In this document: piece by piece, positions 9,037 to 17,680 of the stretch
Position numbering within the stretch: position 1 is the stretch's first letter
Layout of the letters: each line of letters opens with the position of its first letter
NCBI GenBank assembly: GCA_905182585.1
Contig: CAJJCC010000028.1
Coordinates: 1 to 56,386, forward strand
Direction of reading: 5' to 3'
From: an uncultured Flavobacteriales bacterium
GTDB taxonomy: Bacteria > Bacteroidota > Bacteroidia > Flavobacteriales_C > GCA-002722245
DNA length: 56,386 nucleotides
Notes under the pieces: model-generated
Told to the model about the DNA's origin: nothing
Database searches by the model: none
Seen by the model: only the letters and a program-made list of their open reading frames with translations
Made by a program: the position numbers and the translations under genes

Positions 9037-9885
9037 TTAATTCATTTTTTTTAATTGGAGCTTGCGTAGCGCTTTTTGGAGTTTGAAACTATAAAGGTAA
9101 TTATCTCTGTTATTTTTATTTTCTTCAGCAATAAATACTTCACCAAATGAATTTATACAAACACCTTCTTTTCGGCTCTTTTTGAAGGTTAAAATTTGTA
9201 TTGACGCTACCGGTTGGAAATAGTTTTTAATGACGTATAAGGCCTTTTTTGACAGCAATAGAAGGTTTTCACCATCGGTTGTTAAAGTTGCCGATGTTAT
9301 CCAGCCGTTTGTTAATATAGAATCTTTTAAAACTGCGGTATAGTTTCCGGGAGCAGCTGGGATTTTGTAGATTTTTGTTTGTTTAGATTTTGATCTGTTT
9401 TTGGAAAAAAAGTGTAAAGAATGGTTTGTCCAAATCATAGATTCGCAATCGAAATCTAATTTACCTCCTGCAGGCGAAAAGCTGCTTTGATTTTCATACT
9501 TAAAGTTAATGACTTGAGGTGTTATGGTATCGTATGAAAGTTGTTCGTACGGAAGAATGTAAATTTTTAAATCAACTCTTTTATTTTCATTGTTTCCGAA
9601 GTCACCTATGTATATATTTCCCTGATCATCTTTTGTTAAATCTTCCCAATCGATGTTTCCTCCTCTAACATAGATCGAATGGATAATACTTCCTGTGTGA
9701 TCCAACTTGTAAATTATGGGGTCATTTCCACTATCGTTAATCAACCAGAAATCATTGTTTAAACTAATAATCCCTGAAGCTTCGGGTAACTCTGAAGGTA
9801 TTTGGAAAGTTTGTCGCAAGTTTACTTGTGCTCTTGTAAGTACCGAAATCATAATGAATAATATGAGGCTTATTTCCTTTTTCAT
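9037..9885 (-). CDS. Secreted propeller-like protein, probably lost its T9SS tail
   Basis: A 282-residue protein with a signal peptide (MKKEISLILFIMISVLTRAQ). The body has repeated short beta motifs such as ASGIISLNNDFWLINDSG, DWEDLTKDDQGNIYIGDFG and SATLTTDGENLLLLS, typical of SdiA-regulated/NHL-like beta-propellers in Bacteroidota, which often carry a C-terminal T9SS sorting domain. Here the frame ends at 9037, and a frameshifted sorting-domain remnant follows at 8949-9036. The present protein would enter the periplasm but lack the sorting signal. Its start overlaps (ATGA) the stop of a decayed upstream gene. It may itself be a pseudogene in progress. Function unknown. Confidence 0.65.
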   Translation of the reverse strand: MKKEISLILFIMISVLTRAQVNLRQTFQIPSELPEASGIISLNNDFWLINDSGNDPIIYKLDHTGSIIHSIYVRGGNIDWEDLTKDDQGNIYIGDFGNNENKRVDLKIYILPYEQLSYDTITPQVINFKYENQSSFSPAGGKLDFDCESMIWTNHSLHFFSKNRSKSKQTKIYKIPAAPGNYTAVLKDSILTNGWITSATLTTDGENLLLLSKKALYVIKNYFQPVASIQILTFKKSRKEGVCINSFGEVFIAEENKNNRDNYLYSFKLQKALRKLQLKKMN

Positions 9886-10163
9886 TTTATGATTAATTTA
9901 TTTGAAAGTTTAAATTTAGCGCCATCAATTTGTATAATATACAATCCTTGGTTTAAAAAAGGGAATTTGAAGAGTAGTTTTTTATAACCACTATTGCTTC
10001 AGTTTAGGATGAAGGTGCTATTATTACTAGGTGGAGACGGAAATACTTCTAGTTGATTCGTAAAATCAGTTAAGCGATCAAAACAGGCAGATATGTGCGC
10101 ATCTGAATCAAGCCCGATGTATAAATTTTCGATGCAATAAATGAAATCGGTCTTATGTATAAT
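9882..10163 (-). pseudogene. 3' remnant of a T9SS cargo gene with internal stop
   Basis: The minus strand reads ...ENLYIGLDSDAHISACFD, then LEVFPSPPSNNSTFIL, an in-frame TGA (10001-9999), and then the frame continues through FLNQGLYIIQIDG to a final TGA at 9884-9882. PSPPSNN...GLYIIQIDG...LIIK matches the layout of a type A T9SS sorting domain (YPNPxxx ... GxYxvxI). No start codon or upstream body remains: the frame is closed by TGA at 10166-10164. The final TGA overlaps the start of the next gene as ATGA, so the two were once in one operon. Confidence 0.7.
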
Positions 10164-10190
10164 TCAGTATTTAAATTCAATTTTTTTTGC

Positions 10191-10218
10191 AATAACTCTT
10201 TATAAGAGTTATTTTTTT
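10191..10218 (+). terminator. Orphan intrinsic terminator hairpin
   Basis: AATAACTCTT and AAGAGTTATT form a perfect 10-bp stem around a 3-nt loop (10191-10213) and are followed by a T-tract. The other side also carries a run of 8 T (A on the minus strand). No intact gene reads into it from either side, so it probably belonged to a lost gene. Confidence 0.55.
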
Positions 10219-10716
10219 ATTAAAGTAAACTCCACCCCAAGTGCGGTCGCTGAGGATTTACTAACGTTTTTATGTCATTATAAAGTACTGTTTCCCTAAG
10301 TATTAAAACCCCCGATCATGTTAGGAGGCATAAGTTAGAGTGTTTGATTTTTCTGAATATTGTATCGTTCTTATGAAAACGTGTTGTGCACTAAATCTTT
10401 ATGGCTATTGATGATATATCATTTGGAATGATATATTTTAGAGTAATTGAGGAGCATGTTCAAGTATTTCCCTCTTAATTTAGAATATTAGGGCTTTTCC
10501 TATAAAAGCGTTGAATTTTCTGTAAAAGTGGTATTAGCAAAAACACCTTATCTGAGCTGAAGTATTTAATTCTATAAATTAACTCAGATTCTCATTTGTA
10601 CGATTTAAAACTAAATTGATGTGTTTTTGATGATTGTTTTTCACCTCTTTTAGTGATTGCGATTGGCTTAACAAAAACTCAACTTTGTTTCGGACAGTAA
10701 ACTTTAAAAAGTTAAG
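10214..10716. other. Gene-free stretch with palindromes
   Basis: No supported open frame was found in these ~500 bp. Notable are a perfect 10-bp inverted repeat ATATATCATT-TGG-AATGATATAT (10414-10436) and AACTTT-AA-AAAGTT (10700-10713), which ends just 3 bp before the ATG of the next gene. On the minus strand near 10213-10275 short open tails exist in all frames, but none was recognised. The stretch adjoins decayed genes and may itself be eroded coding sequence. Confidence 0.5.
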
Positions 10717-11034
10717 ATGAGTTGTAAATATCAAAAAATTTCTTCTAACGAGGTTGGAAGCGTTATTAGTTGTACAGGTTGTGATGAATTAATTATAGGA
10801 ATTGAAACGGTTATGCTAAAACTATCAGTAGCAAATTCGAAGTGTTTTATGAAATTATTAAAAGCGTCTGCCTTAAAGGCTCATAAAAATAAAAACGATA
10901 AGATTTTGTTGGAAACACAATTCGACAATTTGTTTATCACGTTTAATTATCGGGAACTCCAAAAGAGTATTGAGCTATTAGAGTTTGCTTTTTTAAGAAT
11001 GGAAATTAATTCACTTTTACAAGTTAGAATTTAA
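10717..11034 (+). CDS. Small conserved Bacteroidota protein (DUF6686-like)
   Basis: A 105-residue protein with three N-terminal cysteines (C3, and C19xxC22 in SCTGCDELIIG), then a mixed alpha/beta region without membrane segments or signal peptide. The pattern of an early Cys, a CxxC and then an I/L-x-F/I-x core is like small Bacteroidota proteins grouped as DUF6686. That assignment is from memory and tentative. A palindrome covers the base pairs immediately before its ATG. Its stop lies 11 bp inside the end of the convergent gene at 11024. Role unknown. Confidence 0.6.
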   Translation: MSCKYQKISSNEVGSVISCTGCDELIIGIETVMLKLSVANSKCFMKLLKASALKAHKNKNDKILLETQFDNLFITFNYRELQKSIELLEFAFLRMEINSLLQVRI

Positions 11035-14000
11035 GTCCCATTACAAGAACATCATCAACTTGTTCGTGTTTTCCCATCCATTCTTTTAAACGGTCGTCAA
11101 GAACTGCTTTTTGATCCATCATGTTTGCATCTGAGGAACCAATTAACATATCTTTCATTACTCTAGTTTTGAATTTCTTGTTTTTAGGTCCACCAAACTG
11201 ATCAGGATAGCCATCTGAAAACATATAGAAATTATCACCTTCTTGGTAATTAATCGTCGTTAACTCAAAATCCTTAACGGGAACGTCTTTGAACCCAATC
11301 GACATTTTAGTTGCTTTGTACTCCGTTAATTCGTTGTCTCTGATTAAGTAGAGTGGACGATAAGCCCCAGCAAATTCTATCGTCTTCTCTTCTGTACAAA
11401 TGGTGATTAAGCTAATATCCATTCCATCATTTGTTTCAGATTCACTGTTTTCAAAAGCAGTTAAAATACCTTGATCTAGTAAATTTAATATAGTTGCAGG
11501 ATTAGTGATTTTGTTTCCTCCAACAATTTCATTTAACAGTGCAATCCCAATCATACTTGTTAATGCTCCAGGAACACCATGCCCAGTACAATCGGCACAA
11601 GCAATTACAAACTTAGTTTCTACTTTACGATACCAATAAAAATCTCCAGAAACAATGTCCCGGGGAAGATGATAAATAAATGAATTTGGAAAAACATCTT
11701 TTAATTCTTGAACGGTAGGGAATGAAGCTTTTTGGATTGTTAATGCATAACGAATACTTGAATTTAAATCGTTGTTTTTTTGTTCGACCTCCTTGTTGAT
11801 CGAAATCATTTCAAGGTTTACTAATTTTAATTCTTTGTTTTTATCACCTACTTCTTGAGTTCTCTCTTTAACCTTCTCTTCTAATAGCTCTCGTTCTGCC
11901 TTTAGTGTTCCTTCTCTTCGTTTAATGAACGCTACTATGGATACTACAATGACGAGAATAACAACTATTATAAACCAAATTTCTTGCCAAAACGGTGGAG
12001 ATACAATGAAGCAGAATGTAGAAGGGGTTTCCTCGTTACAAATATCATCCTTATTACAGGCATAGACTTCAAATGTATATTCGCCAGGAGGTAATTTGGT
12101 GTATTTAGCCTTTAATGAATTTTCAGATGTTAACTTTTTATCTTCATAGCCTTTTAAGTACCAGAAGTATTGAGTGCTTTTAGGGTTGTCGTGGTTTATG
12201 CCAACAAACTCTATAGTAATGGAAGAAGAGTCATAGGGGAGAACTAGGTTTTTAGGCATTCCATTCCAAGGTTCAATATTATAATTTCGTTTTCTCCAAT
12301 CCGTTTTTTCATTGTTAAATTTTAAGCCAGTAAAATAAGTTTGTGGTTCAATGTCACTTGAGTGATCAACACTTCTGTCATGCTTAATTGCTCCTTTGTT
12401 TGTTCCAAACCATAAGTTTCCATCAAAATCTTCACAAACAGCATTACCGTTAATTTCCCCTCCAATTATTCCGTCTGATTTCCCAAAGTGTTTTATTTCC
12501 GAAATATATTCTCCCGTTTGTCGGGTGATTTGAGGAGGGTTGAAACTTATACGATCTAATCCTTTGTCGGATCCCGCCCATAATTGATTGTCCTCATCAA
12601 AAATTAGCATTTTAATGTTATTTGAACTTAATCGGGAATTGTTCATATCAAATGTGATATACGTATTGTGGCTTTCGTCGAATTTTGTAATTCCTTTTTT
12701 AGTTCCGATGAAGATATTTCCTCTAGGCCCTTTAACCATACAGTTTACAAAATTGGATGCGATTAAATCATCTTCTTCTGTTAAATATCCAAACTCAATT
12801 CCGTTAAACCAGTTAATCCCTCCGCCTTGAGTTCCAATCCAAAGCTTTCCGCTCTTATCTTGAACAATGGATGAGATTCTACCTTGATTCATCCCGTCTA
12901 TCATACGGTAGAACTTGAATTTCCCATCAATTAATTTTCCTAAGCCACCTTCAGTCCCAACCCAAATATTGTTTTCGTTATCTTCAAAAACACAAGTGAC
13001 TGGGTTAACAACTCCATCAGCAATAGAGTATACTTTTTCAATTTCTCCGTCTACAATCTTAGCAAGTCCAATTAAGGTTCCAACCCAAATATTTTCATCT
13101 TTGTCTTCATATACTGTAGTTGTGTAGTCAACCGGTAATCCAGATTTTTTATTGTAAATCTTAAAGGAGTCAATTCCATTATATCGAATTAATCCTCCTC
13201 TTGTTGCAAACCAATAATTATCTTCTGAATCTTGTAGAATACCGTTAATTTTTTCATTTTCCAAGCCTTCTTTCTCTCCGAAATAAGTAAATGAAATTCC
13301 TTTGAATTTGTTAATTCCTCCTCCTTTGGTTCCAACCCAAATGTTATCGTTTTTGTCTTCAAGTATACTGAGGACAATATCTTCACTTAAACCTTTGTCT
13401 GTATTATAAATCTTATATTCAAAAGTATTAATGTTTAATCGGACAACACCATTTCTGGAAGTTCCAATCCACATATTATTATTTTTGTCTTCTTCTAATG
13501 TTAATGCTGCGTCGATCGGAAAACCATTTTTCTTATTATAATTTTTAAAGCGTTCGCCATTAAATTGACTCAACCCTGAGGAGGTTGCTAGCCAAATATC
13601 TCCATTTACATCTTCATGTAAATCATAAATATTACGACCTTCTAAGCCGTCTTTTTTACTGTAGGTTTTTAAGTTTCCGTTAAATATTTCAGCTAAACCT
13701 TGATTCGTTGCTACATAGATTTTAGCATCGGGGGTTTCAATTACTTTATTTACGGATACATTGCTTGAGCCACCAAAATCGATGTTATAAGGAACAAATT
13801 CAGCTTTTTCTTTAGCGAAATTATCAAGCATGCAAAGTCCACCATATTGTGTTCCAATCCATAATCGGCCAAACGCATCTTCACACACTGATTTAATAAT
13901 GTTGTTCGGAAGTCCGTCTTCCTGAGTATAGGTTCTAAAGTCTTTGCCATCATAAACGGTAAGGCCTTTATGCGTTCCAATCCAAATATGTCCTTTTACA

Positions 14001-14251
14001 TCTTCGTAAAGACTGTAAATTATGTTTGAAGGAAGTCCTGATTCGGAATTAATATATTCGAAGTTAACACCATTATAAATGGTTATTCCTTGTTGAGTTG
14101 CCATCCAGATAGCACCTCTTTTATCTTGAATTAAATCGTGAACATCATTTTGAGAAAGTCCGTCTTCTACCGTTAGGTTAAGGAAGTGGTAACTCTGGCC
14201 AATTGTGGCAAGGCTAATAAATAGTAGGACAAGTAGTGATAATTTTCTCAT
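11024..14251 (-). CDS. Propeller sensor with SpoIIE/PP2C phosphatase output
   Basis: A 1075-residue membrane receptor. A signal peptide (1-19) leads to about a dozen two-component-regulator propeller repeats of the form GLP-x-N-x-I...E-D-x-x-G-x-I/L-W-I-G-T (to about residue 630), then a Y_Y_Y-type domain (about 690-750), a membrane helix (758-776), a coiled coil (about 780-830) and a SpoIIE-type serine phosphatase (about 850-1075). Metal-binding motifs are present: SGDFYWY (868-874), DCTGHGVPGALTSM (887-900), NDGMD, SDGYPDQ (1012-1018) and DDVLVMG near the end. Most propeller receptors of this class end in a histidine kinase, so this one signals by dephosphorylation. The SiaB-like kinase and SiaC-like gene about 1.5 kb away are plausible partners. 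Confidence 0.9.
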   Translation of the reverse strand: MRKLSLLVLLFISLATIGQSYHFLNLTVEDGLSQNDVHDLIQDKRGAIWMATQQGITIYNGVNFEYINSESGLPSNIIYSLYEDVKGHIWIGTHKGLTVYDGKDFRTYTQEDGLPNNIIKSVCEDAFGRLWIGTQYGGLCMLDNFAKEKAEFVPYNIDFGGSSNVSVNKVIETPDAKIYVATNQGLAEIFNGNLKTYSKKDGLEGRNIYDLHEDVNGDIWLATSSGLSQFNGERFKNYNKKNGFPIDAALTLEEDKNNNMWIGTSRNGVVRLNINTFEYKIYNTDKGLSEDIVLSILEDKNDNIWVGTKGGGINKFKGISFTYFGEKEGLENEKINGILQDSEDNYWFATRGGLIRYNGIDSFKIYNKKSGLPVDYTTTVYEDKDENIWVGTLIGLAKIVDGEIEKVYSIADGVVNPVTCVFEDNENNIWVGTEGGLGKLIDGKFKFYRMIDGMNQGRISSIVQDKSGKLWIGTQGGGINWFNGIEFGYLTEEDDLIASNFVNCMVKGPRGNIFIGTKKGITKFDESHNTYITFDMNNSRLSSNNIKMLIFDEDNQLWAGSDKGLDRISFNPPQITRQTGEYISEIKHFGKSDGIIGGEINGNAVCEDFDGNLWFGTNKGAIKHDRSVDHSSDIEPQTYFTGLKFNNEKTDWRKRNYNIEPWNGMPKNLVLPYDSSSITIEFVGINHDNPKSTQYFWYLKGYEDKKLTSENSLKAKYTKLPPGEYTFEVYACNKDDICNEETPSTFCFIVSPPFWQEIWFIIVVILVIVVSIVAFIKRREGTLKAERELLEEKVKERTQEVGDKNKELKLVNLEMISINKEVEQKNNDLNSSIRYALTIQKASFPTVQELKDVFPNSFIYHLPRDIVSGDFYWYRKVETKFVIACADCTGHGVPGALTSMIGIALLNEIVGGNKITNPATILNLLDQGILTAFENSESETNDGMDISLITICTEEKTIEFAGAYRPLYLIRDNELTEYKATKMSIGFKDVPVKDFELTTINYQEGDNFYMFSDGYPDQFGGPKNKKFKTRVMKDMLIGSSDANMMDQKAVLDDRLKEWMGKHEQVDDVLVMGLKF

Positions 14252-14327
14252 TTCCGAATAATCCTTCCTGTTACGACAGAATCGATAATTTGTTCCTTTA
14301 AAAGTAACAAGTTTACGTTAGGTATAA

Positions 14328-14361
14328 AATAAAAGAGGTATCATAGGATACCTCTTTTATT
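14328..14361. terminator. Bidirectional terminator after gltA
   Basis: A perfect 15-bp inverted repeat, AATAAAAGAGGTATC / GATACCTCTTTTATT, encloses a 4-nt loop. On the minus strand it ends in a T-rich tail, 20 bp after the citrate synthase stop codon. Confidence 0.85.
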
Positions 14362-14380
14362 TCTCGAATTAAACCTTATT

Positions 14381-15667
14381 TTATCTTTTCTCAGCAGCAA
14401 CAAATGATCTTTCCTTTTCTCCTATATAAATTTGGCGAGGACGACCAATTGGCTCTTTGTTTCCGATCATTTCTTTCCATTGTGCAATCCATCCTGGAAG
14501 TCTTCCTAATGCGAACATTACAGTAAACATTTCAGTTGGTATCCCTAATGCTTTGTAGATGATTCCTGAGTAGAAATCAACGTTAGGATATAAGTTTCTT
14601 GCTTTGAAGTATTCGTCATTTAAAGCAACTTCTTCAAGTTGTTTAGCAATTTCAATTAAAGGATCATTAATTCCTAATTTTGATAATACATCATCAGCAG
14701 CTTTTTTAATGATTTTAGCTCTTGGGTCGAAGTTTTTATAAACTCTATGCCCAAATCCCATTAACCTAAATGGATCATTTTTATCTTTTGCTTTGTTTAT
14801 CCAATCCTCTAATGGAGAACCATCTGCATGAATAGATTCTAACATTTCAATTACAGCTTGGTTAGCACCACCATGAAGAGGACCCCATAATGCAATAACT
14901 CCTGCAGAGATTGATGAGTATAAATTGGCGTGAGATGAACCAACGATTCTTACAGTAGATGCAGAACAGTTTTGCTCATGATCAGCGTGTAAGATTAACA
15001 ACTTATTTAATGCGTCAGAAACAACAGGATCGATTTTGTAATCTTCTGATGGTAAACTGAACATCATATTTAAGAAGTTGTCTCCGTAACTTAACTCATT
15101 CTTAGGGTAAACAACTGGATGACCAACGAAGTTCTTGTAGGCCCAAGCAGCAATTGTTGGTAATTTAGCTAATAATCTGAAAATTGTTAATTCAATTTCC
15201 TCTTCAGTTCTATTCGGATTTTGTGAATCTGGGTAGAATGTAGAAAGGGAACATAATAATGAAGCAACGATACCCATTGGGTGTGCCTTTGAAGGATAAG
15301 CTTCAAAGAATCGCTTCATGTCTTCATGAATTAATGTATGATTAGTAATTTCACCTTCAAACTCGCTTAATTGAGCTGTAGTTGGTAATTCACCGTTTAT
15401 TAATAAGTAAGAAACTTCCATGAAAGAAGCTTTTTCAGCTAACTCTTCAATTGAGTAACCCCTATATCTTAAAATTCCGTTTTCACCATCAAGGTAAGTA
15501 ACTGCACTTTTTGTAGCACCAGTATTTTTAAATCCTGAATCAAGAGTAATTGCACCAGACAATGCTCTTAATTTTGTGATATCAATTCCTTTTTCGTCTT
15601 CTGTTCCTGTAATAACTGGTAGTTCGTATGATTTCCCGCTAATCTTTACCTCTGCGAATTCTTCCAT
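14381..15667 (-). CDS. gltA: Citrate synthase
   Basis: Condenses oxaloacetate and acetyl-CoA to citrate, the first step of the TCA cycle, in the cytosol. The 428-residue length is that of the hexameric type II enzymes. The catalytic residues are H265 in GPLHGGANQ, H307 in GFGHRVYKN and D364 in NVDFYSG; HADHEQNCS (228-235) also fits the family. The ATG at 15667 gives a normal N-terminus. A strong terminator follows at 14328-14361. It is apparently a single-gene transcript. Confidence 0.97.
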   Translation of the reverse strand: MEEFAEVKISGKSYELPVITGTEDEKGIDITKLRALSGAITLDSGFKNTGATKSAVTYLDGENGILRYRGYSIEELAEKASFMEVSYLLINGELPTTAQLSEFEGEITNHTLIHEDMKRFFEAYPSKAHPMGIVASLLCSLSTFYPDSQNPNRTEEEIELTIFRLLAKLPTIAAWAYKNFVGHPVVYPKNELSYGDNFLNMMFSLPSEDYKIDPVVSDALNKLLILHADHEQNCSASTVRIVGSSHANLYSSISAGVIALWGPLHGGANQAVIEMLESIHADGSPLEDWINKAKDKNDPFRLMGFGHRVYKNFDPRAKIIKKAADDVLSKLGINDPLIEIAKQLEEVALNDEYFKARNLYPNVDFYSGIIYKALGIPTEMFTVMFALGRLPGWIAQWKEMIGNKEPIGRPRQIYIGEKERSFVAAEKR

Positions 15668-15807
15668 GGATATGTTTTTTTTGGATTTAACAATTGTGCA
15701 TCATAAATATAGTAAAGAAAACGCGCTCATTGAAGACATTGAATAAAAAAATTGCACGAATTTATAACTTTTATAAATTCTTTTCGTACAAATCCGCGAA
15801 AGGCGTT

Positions 15808-16347
15808 ATGAAGAACATTAATTCACAGTTTGCTTACGAGACACATCAGCTTATGGAAGGCGGAGACGTTAGGCTATCCTTTTCTGGAGAATTCTCACCA
15901 GACTTGATTACCGTATTACTTTTAATGGCCAAAAGCAATATTGGTGATAAATCAGTTATGAAAAAGGTTTACAACGTAATGATTGAGTGTTTGGAGAATT
16001 TAACAAAGCATTCCTTAAAAATAGAAGGCGATCAGTTCCCTGCTATGTTTTTATTAGGAAAAGATGACGACTATTATTATTTGGCTACAGGAAATAAGAT
16101 AGCGAGTAATGGAGTTAAAGGATTGGAAAACAAGCTAATAAAAATTAATTCTTTAGATAAAAAGGGATTGATGGTTTGGTATAATGAAATATTAACTTCG
16201 GATACAAGCTTCTCTTCTAAAGGTGGAGCTGGATTAGGTATTATTGATATGGCGTTGAAAAGTGGAAATAAATTTGAATATAGTTTTAATCAAATTGATG
16301 ATTCTAATTCGTTTTTTACATTGAAAGTTAAAGTAGAACAGGAGTAA
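15808..16347 (+). CDS. siaB: SiaB family protein kinase (DUF6272)
   Basis: A 179-residue protein resembling SiaB-type kinases with a GHKL-like ATP-binding fold: an N-box-like helix (MIECLENLTKH, with the Glu/Asn pair) and a glycine-rich loop, KGGAGLGIIDMA. In Pseudomonas, SiaB phosphorylates SiaC (DUF1987) and the SiaA phosphatase reverses it, controlling a diguanylate cyclase; Bacteroidota carry SiaB/SiaC pairs of unstudied output. The open frame extends to an ATG at 15694, but the extra 38 residues are basic and unlike the family, so the ATG at 15808 (MKNINSQFAYE) is chosen. One base separates it from the broken siaC. Confidence 0.8.
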   Translation: MKNINSQFAYETHQLMEGGDVRLSFSGEFSPDLITVLLLMAKSNIGDKSVMKKVYNVMIECLENLTKHSLKIEGDQFPAMFLLGKDDDYYYLATGNKIASNGVKGLENKLIKINSLDKKGLMVWYNEILTSDTSFSSKGGAGLGIIDMALKSGNKFEYSFNQIDDSNSFFTLKVKVEQE

Positions 16348-16348
16348 G

Positions 16349-16730
16349 ATGGAGTCACTTAGAATTAAAAAAGGAGATACTACTCCCAAGTTAGATTTTG
16401 ATCTTGATAAAATGGAATTTTCACTTGAAGGTGAAAGTCGTTCAGAAGACGTTCTTACTTTTTACGAACCAATTATCAAGTGGCTAGACAACTTTAAAGA
16501 ATGGTTCTTCCAAAAAATTGGAGTTTCAATTTAAATTCGAATATTATAACTCATCGTCTGCTAAATTCATGTTTAGCATCTTTAAAAGATTAAAGGAAAT
16601 GCAAGTCAAAGGACTTGAAATCACGATGTTTTGGTTTTATGATGTTTCGGATGAAGATTTATTATAATATGGAGAAGAGTATGAAAAAGTACTAGGTTTT
16701 AAATTCGAATATATTGCATTACAGGATTAG
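16349..16730 (+). pseudogene. siaC: SiaC-like (DUF1987) gene, frameshift plus internal stop
   Basis: The first 57 codons read as a normal DUF1987 N-terminus: MESLRIKKGDTTPKLDFDLD, then FYEPIIKWLDNFKEWFFQK. After the A6 run near 16511-16516 the frame runs to a stop at 16534. One base fewer in that run would restore LEFQFKFEYYNSSSAKFMF, FKRLKEMQVKGLEITMFWFY and DVSDEDLL. A TAA then interrupts (the E codon of a presumed EYGEEYEK), and the frame continues to LGFKFEYIALQD and TAG at 16730. The whole would be about 126 residues, the family norm. The conserved middle includes the SSSAK segment, where the phospho-acceptor lies in homologues. Two lesions argue for a real pseudogene rather than one sequencing error. 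Confidence 0.85.
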
Positions 16731-17680
16731 TTCGCAATCCAATACTCTATTTTATCCGCTAAAACATTACTTAATTTAAAATGAGATTCGTACGTCCAAC
16801 CAGCTATATGGGGACTGAAAATTACATTTTCAGCTTTGCCTAAATACCGAAGAGCCTCTGACGATTCAATATCAGGAACAGTTTCAAAGGATACGGATTC
16901 ATATTCAAGTACATCTAAACAAGCACCAATAATTTTTTTGGATTTTAATCCATTAACAAGATCCGTTGTGTTTACATTAAATCCACGCGCGGTATTAATC
17001 AAAATAAATGCTTTTTTAAACGACTGTATAAATTGATGATTGACTAAATATTTATTGTCGGTGTGATAATTTGTATGGATACTAAGTATATCTGCTTTAG
17101 CGTAAATTTCTTCTAAAGTTGCCTCTTTAACAAATTCATCAGAGAAATTTGTTTTGAATTTATCATACGCTAATACTGTAACATCAAATCCTTTTAACCG
17201 TTGGGCAAAAGCGTTTGCCATTACACCATACCCCATAAGTGCAATTGTTTTCCCTTTTAATTCAAAACCTCTGTTTTCTGCTCTTATCCACACGCCTTCG
17301 CGCACTTGTTGATCTACTCTTTTCAGATGGTTGTTGAGCATAAGTAACATACCCATTGCGTGTTCTGCTACAGCGTCTCTATTTCCTTCTGGAGAACTGA
17401 ATACATGAATGTTGTTTTTTGAACAAAAATCTAAATCTATATTTTCTAATCCCGAACCAGCTCGTGCAATGAATTTTAAATTCCTGCATTTACTTAGTAT
17501 TTCAGCAGTTAATTTAATTTTTGATCGTATAACGATACCTTCATATTGATCAAGTAGTGGGCTTATGTCGTTTGCGTTGAGATGGGTTTTATCATGGCAT
17601 TCCCAATTCATTTTGATTAGTCGTTCAAATAAGATTTGATGAACGGAATCAACAAAAATCACTCGGCCCAAAGGTGTCAT
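16727..17680 (-). CDS. D-2-hydroxyacid dehydrogenase (phosphoglycerate dehydrogenase-like)
   Basis: A 317-residue NAD-dependent dehydrogenase of the D-isomer-specific family. It has the nucleotide-binding GYG motif after KGKTIALMG (150-152) and the catalytic trio R232 (INTARG), E259 (DVLEYE) and H291 (SPHIAGWT). It lacks the C-terminal ACT domain of long SerA forms. The substrate may be 3-phosphoglycerate (serine synthesis) or another 2-hydroxyacid; sequence alone does not decide. Its stop shares bases with the stop of the convergent siaC remnant. Its start overlaps the mgtE stop by 4 bp, so the two form an operon. Confidence 0.85.
   Translation of the reverse strand: MTPLGRVIFVDSVHQILFERLIKMNWECHDKTHLNANDISPLLDQYEGIVIRSKIKLTAEILSKCRNLKFIARAGSGLENIDLDFCSKNNIHVFSSPEGNRDAVAEHAMGMLLMLNNHLKRVDQQVREGVWIRAENRGFELKGKTIALMGYGVMANAFAQRLKGFDVTVLAYDKFKTNFSDEFVKEATLEEIYAKADILSIHTNYHTDNKYLVNHQFIQSFKKAFILINTARGFNVNTTDLVNGLKSKKIIGACLDVLEYESVSFETVPDIESSEALRYLGKAENVIFSPHIAGWTYESHFKLSNVLADKIEYWIAN

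Noticed and set aside
10211-10275. Minus-strand tail reading PQRPHLGWSLL, like the RPHxxLG end of IS3-type transposases
   Set aside because: Only about ten residues agree, no DDE motifs or inverted ends are near, and other frames read equally well. Too short to call an insertion-sequence relic.
15694-15807. N-terminal extension of the SiaB-like kinase from the ATG at 15694
   Set aside because: The added 38 residues are basic and not typical of the family, and the segment doubles as the divergent promoter region of gltA.
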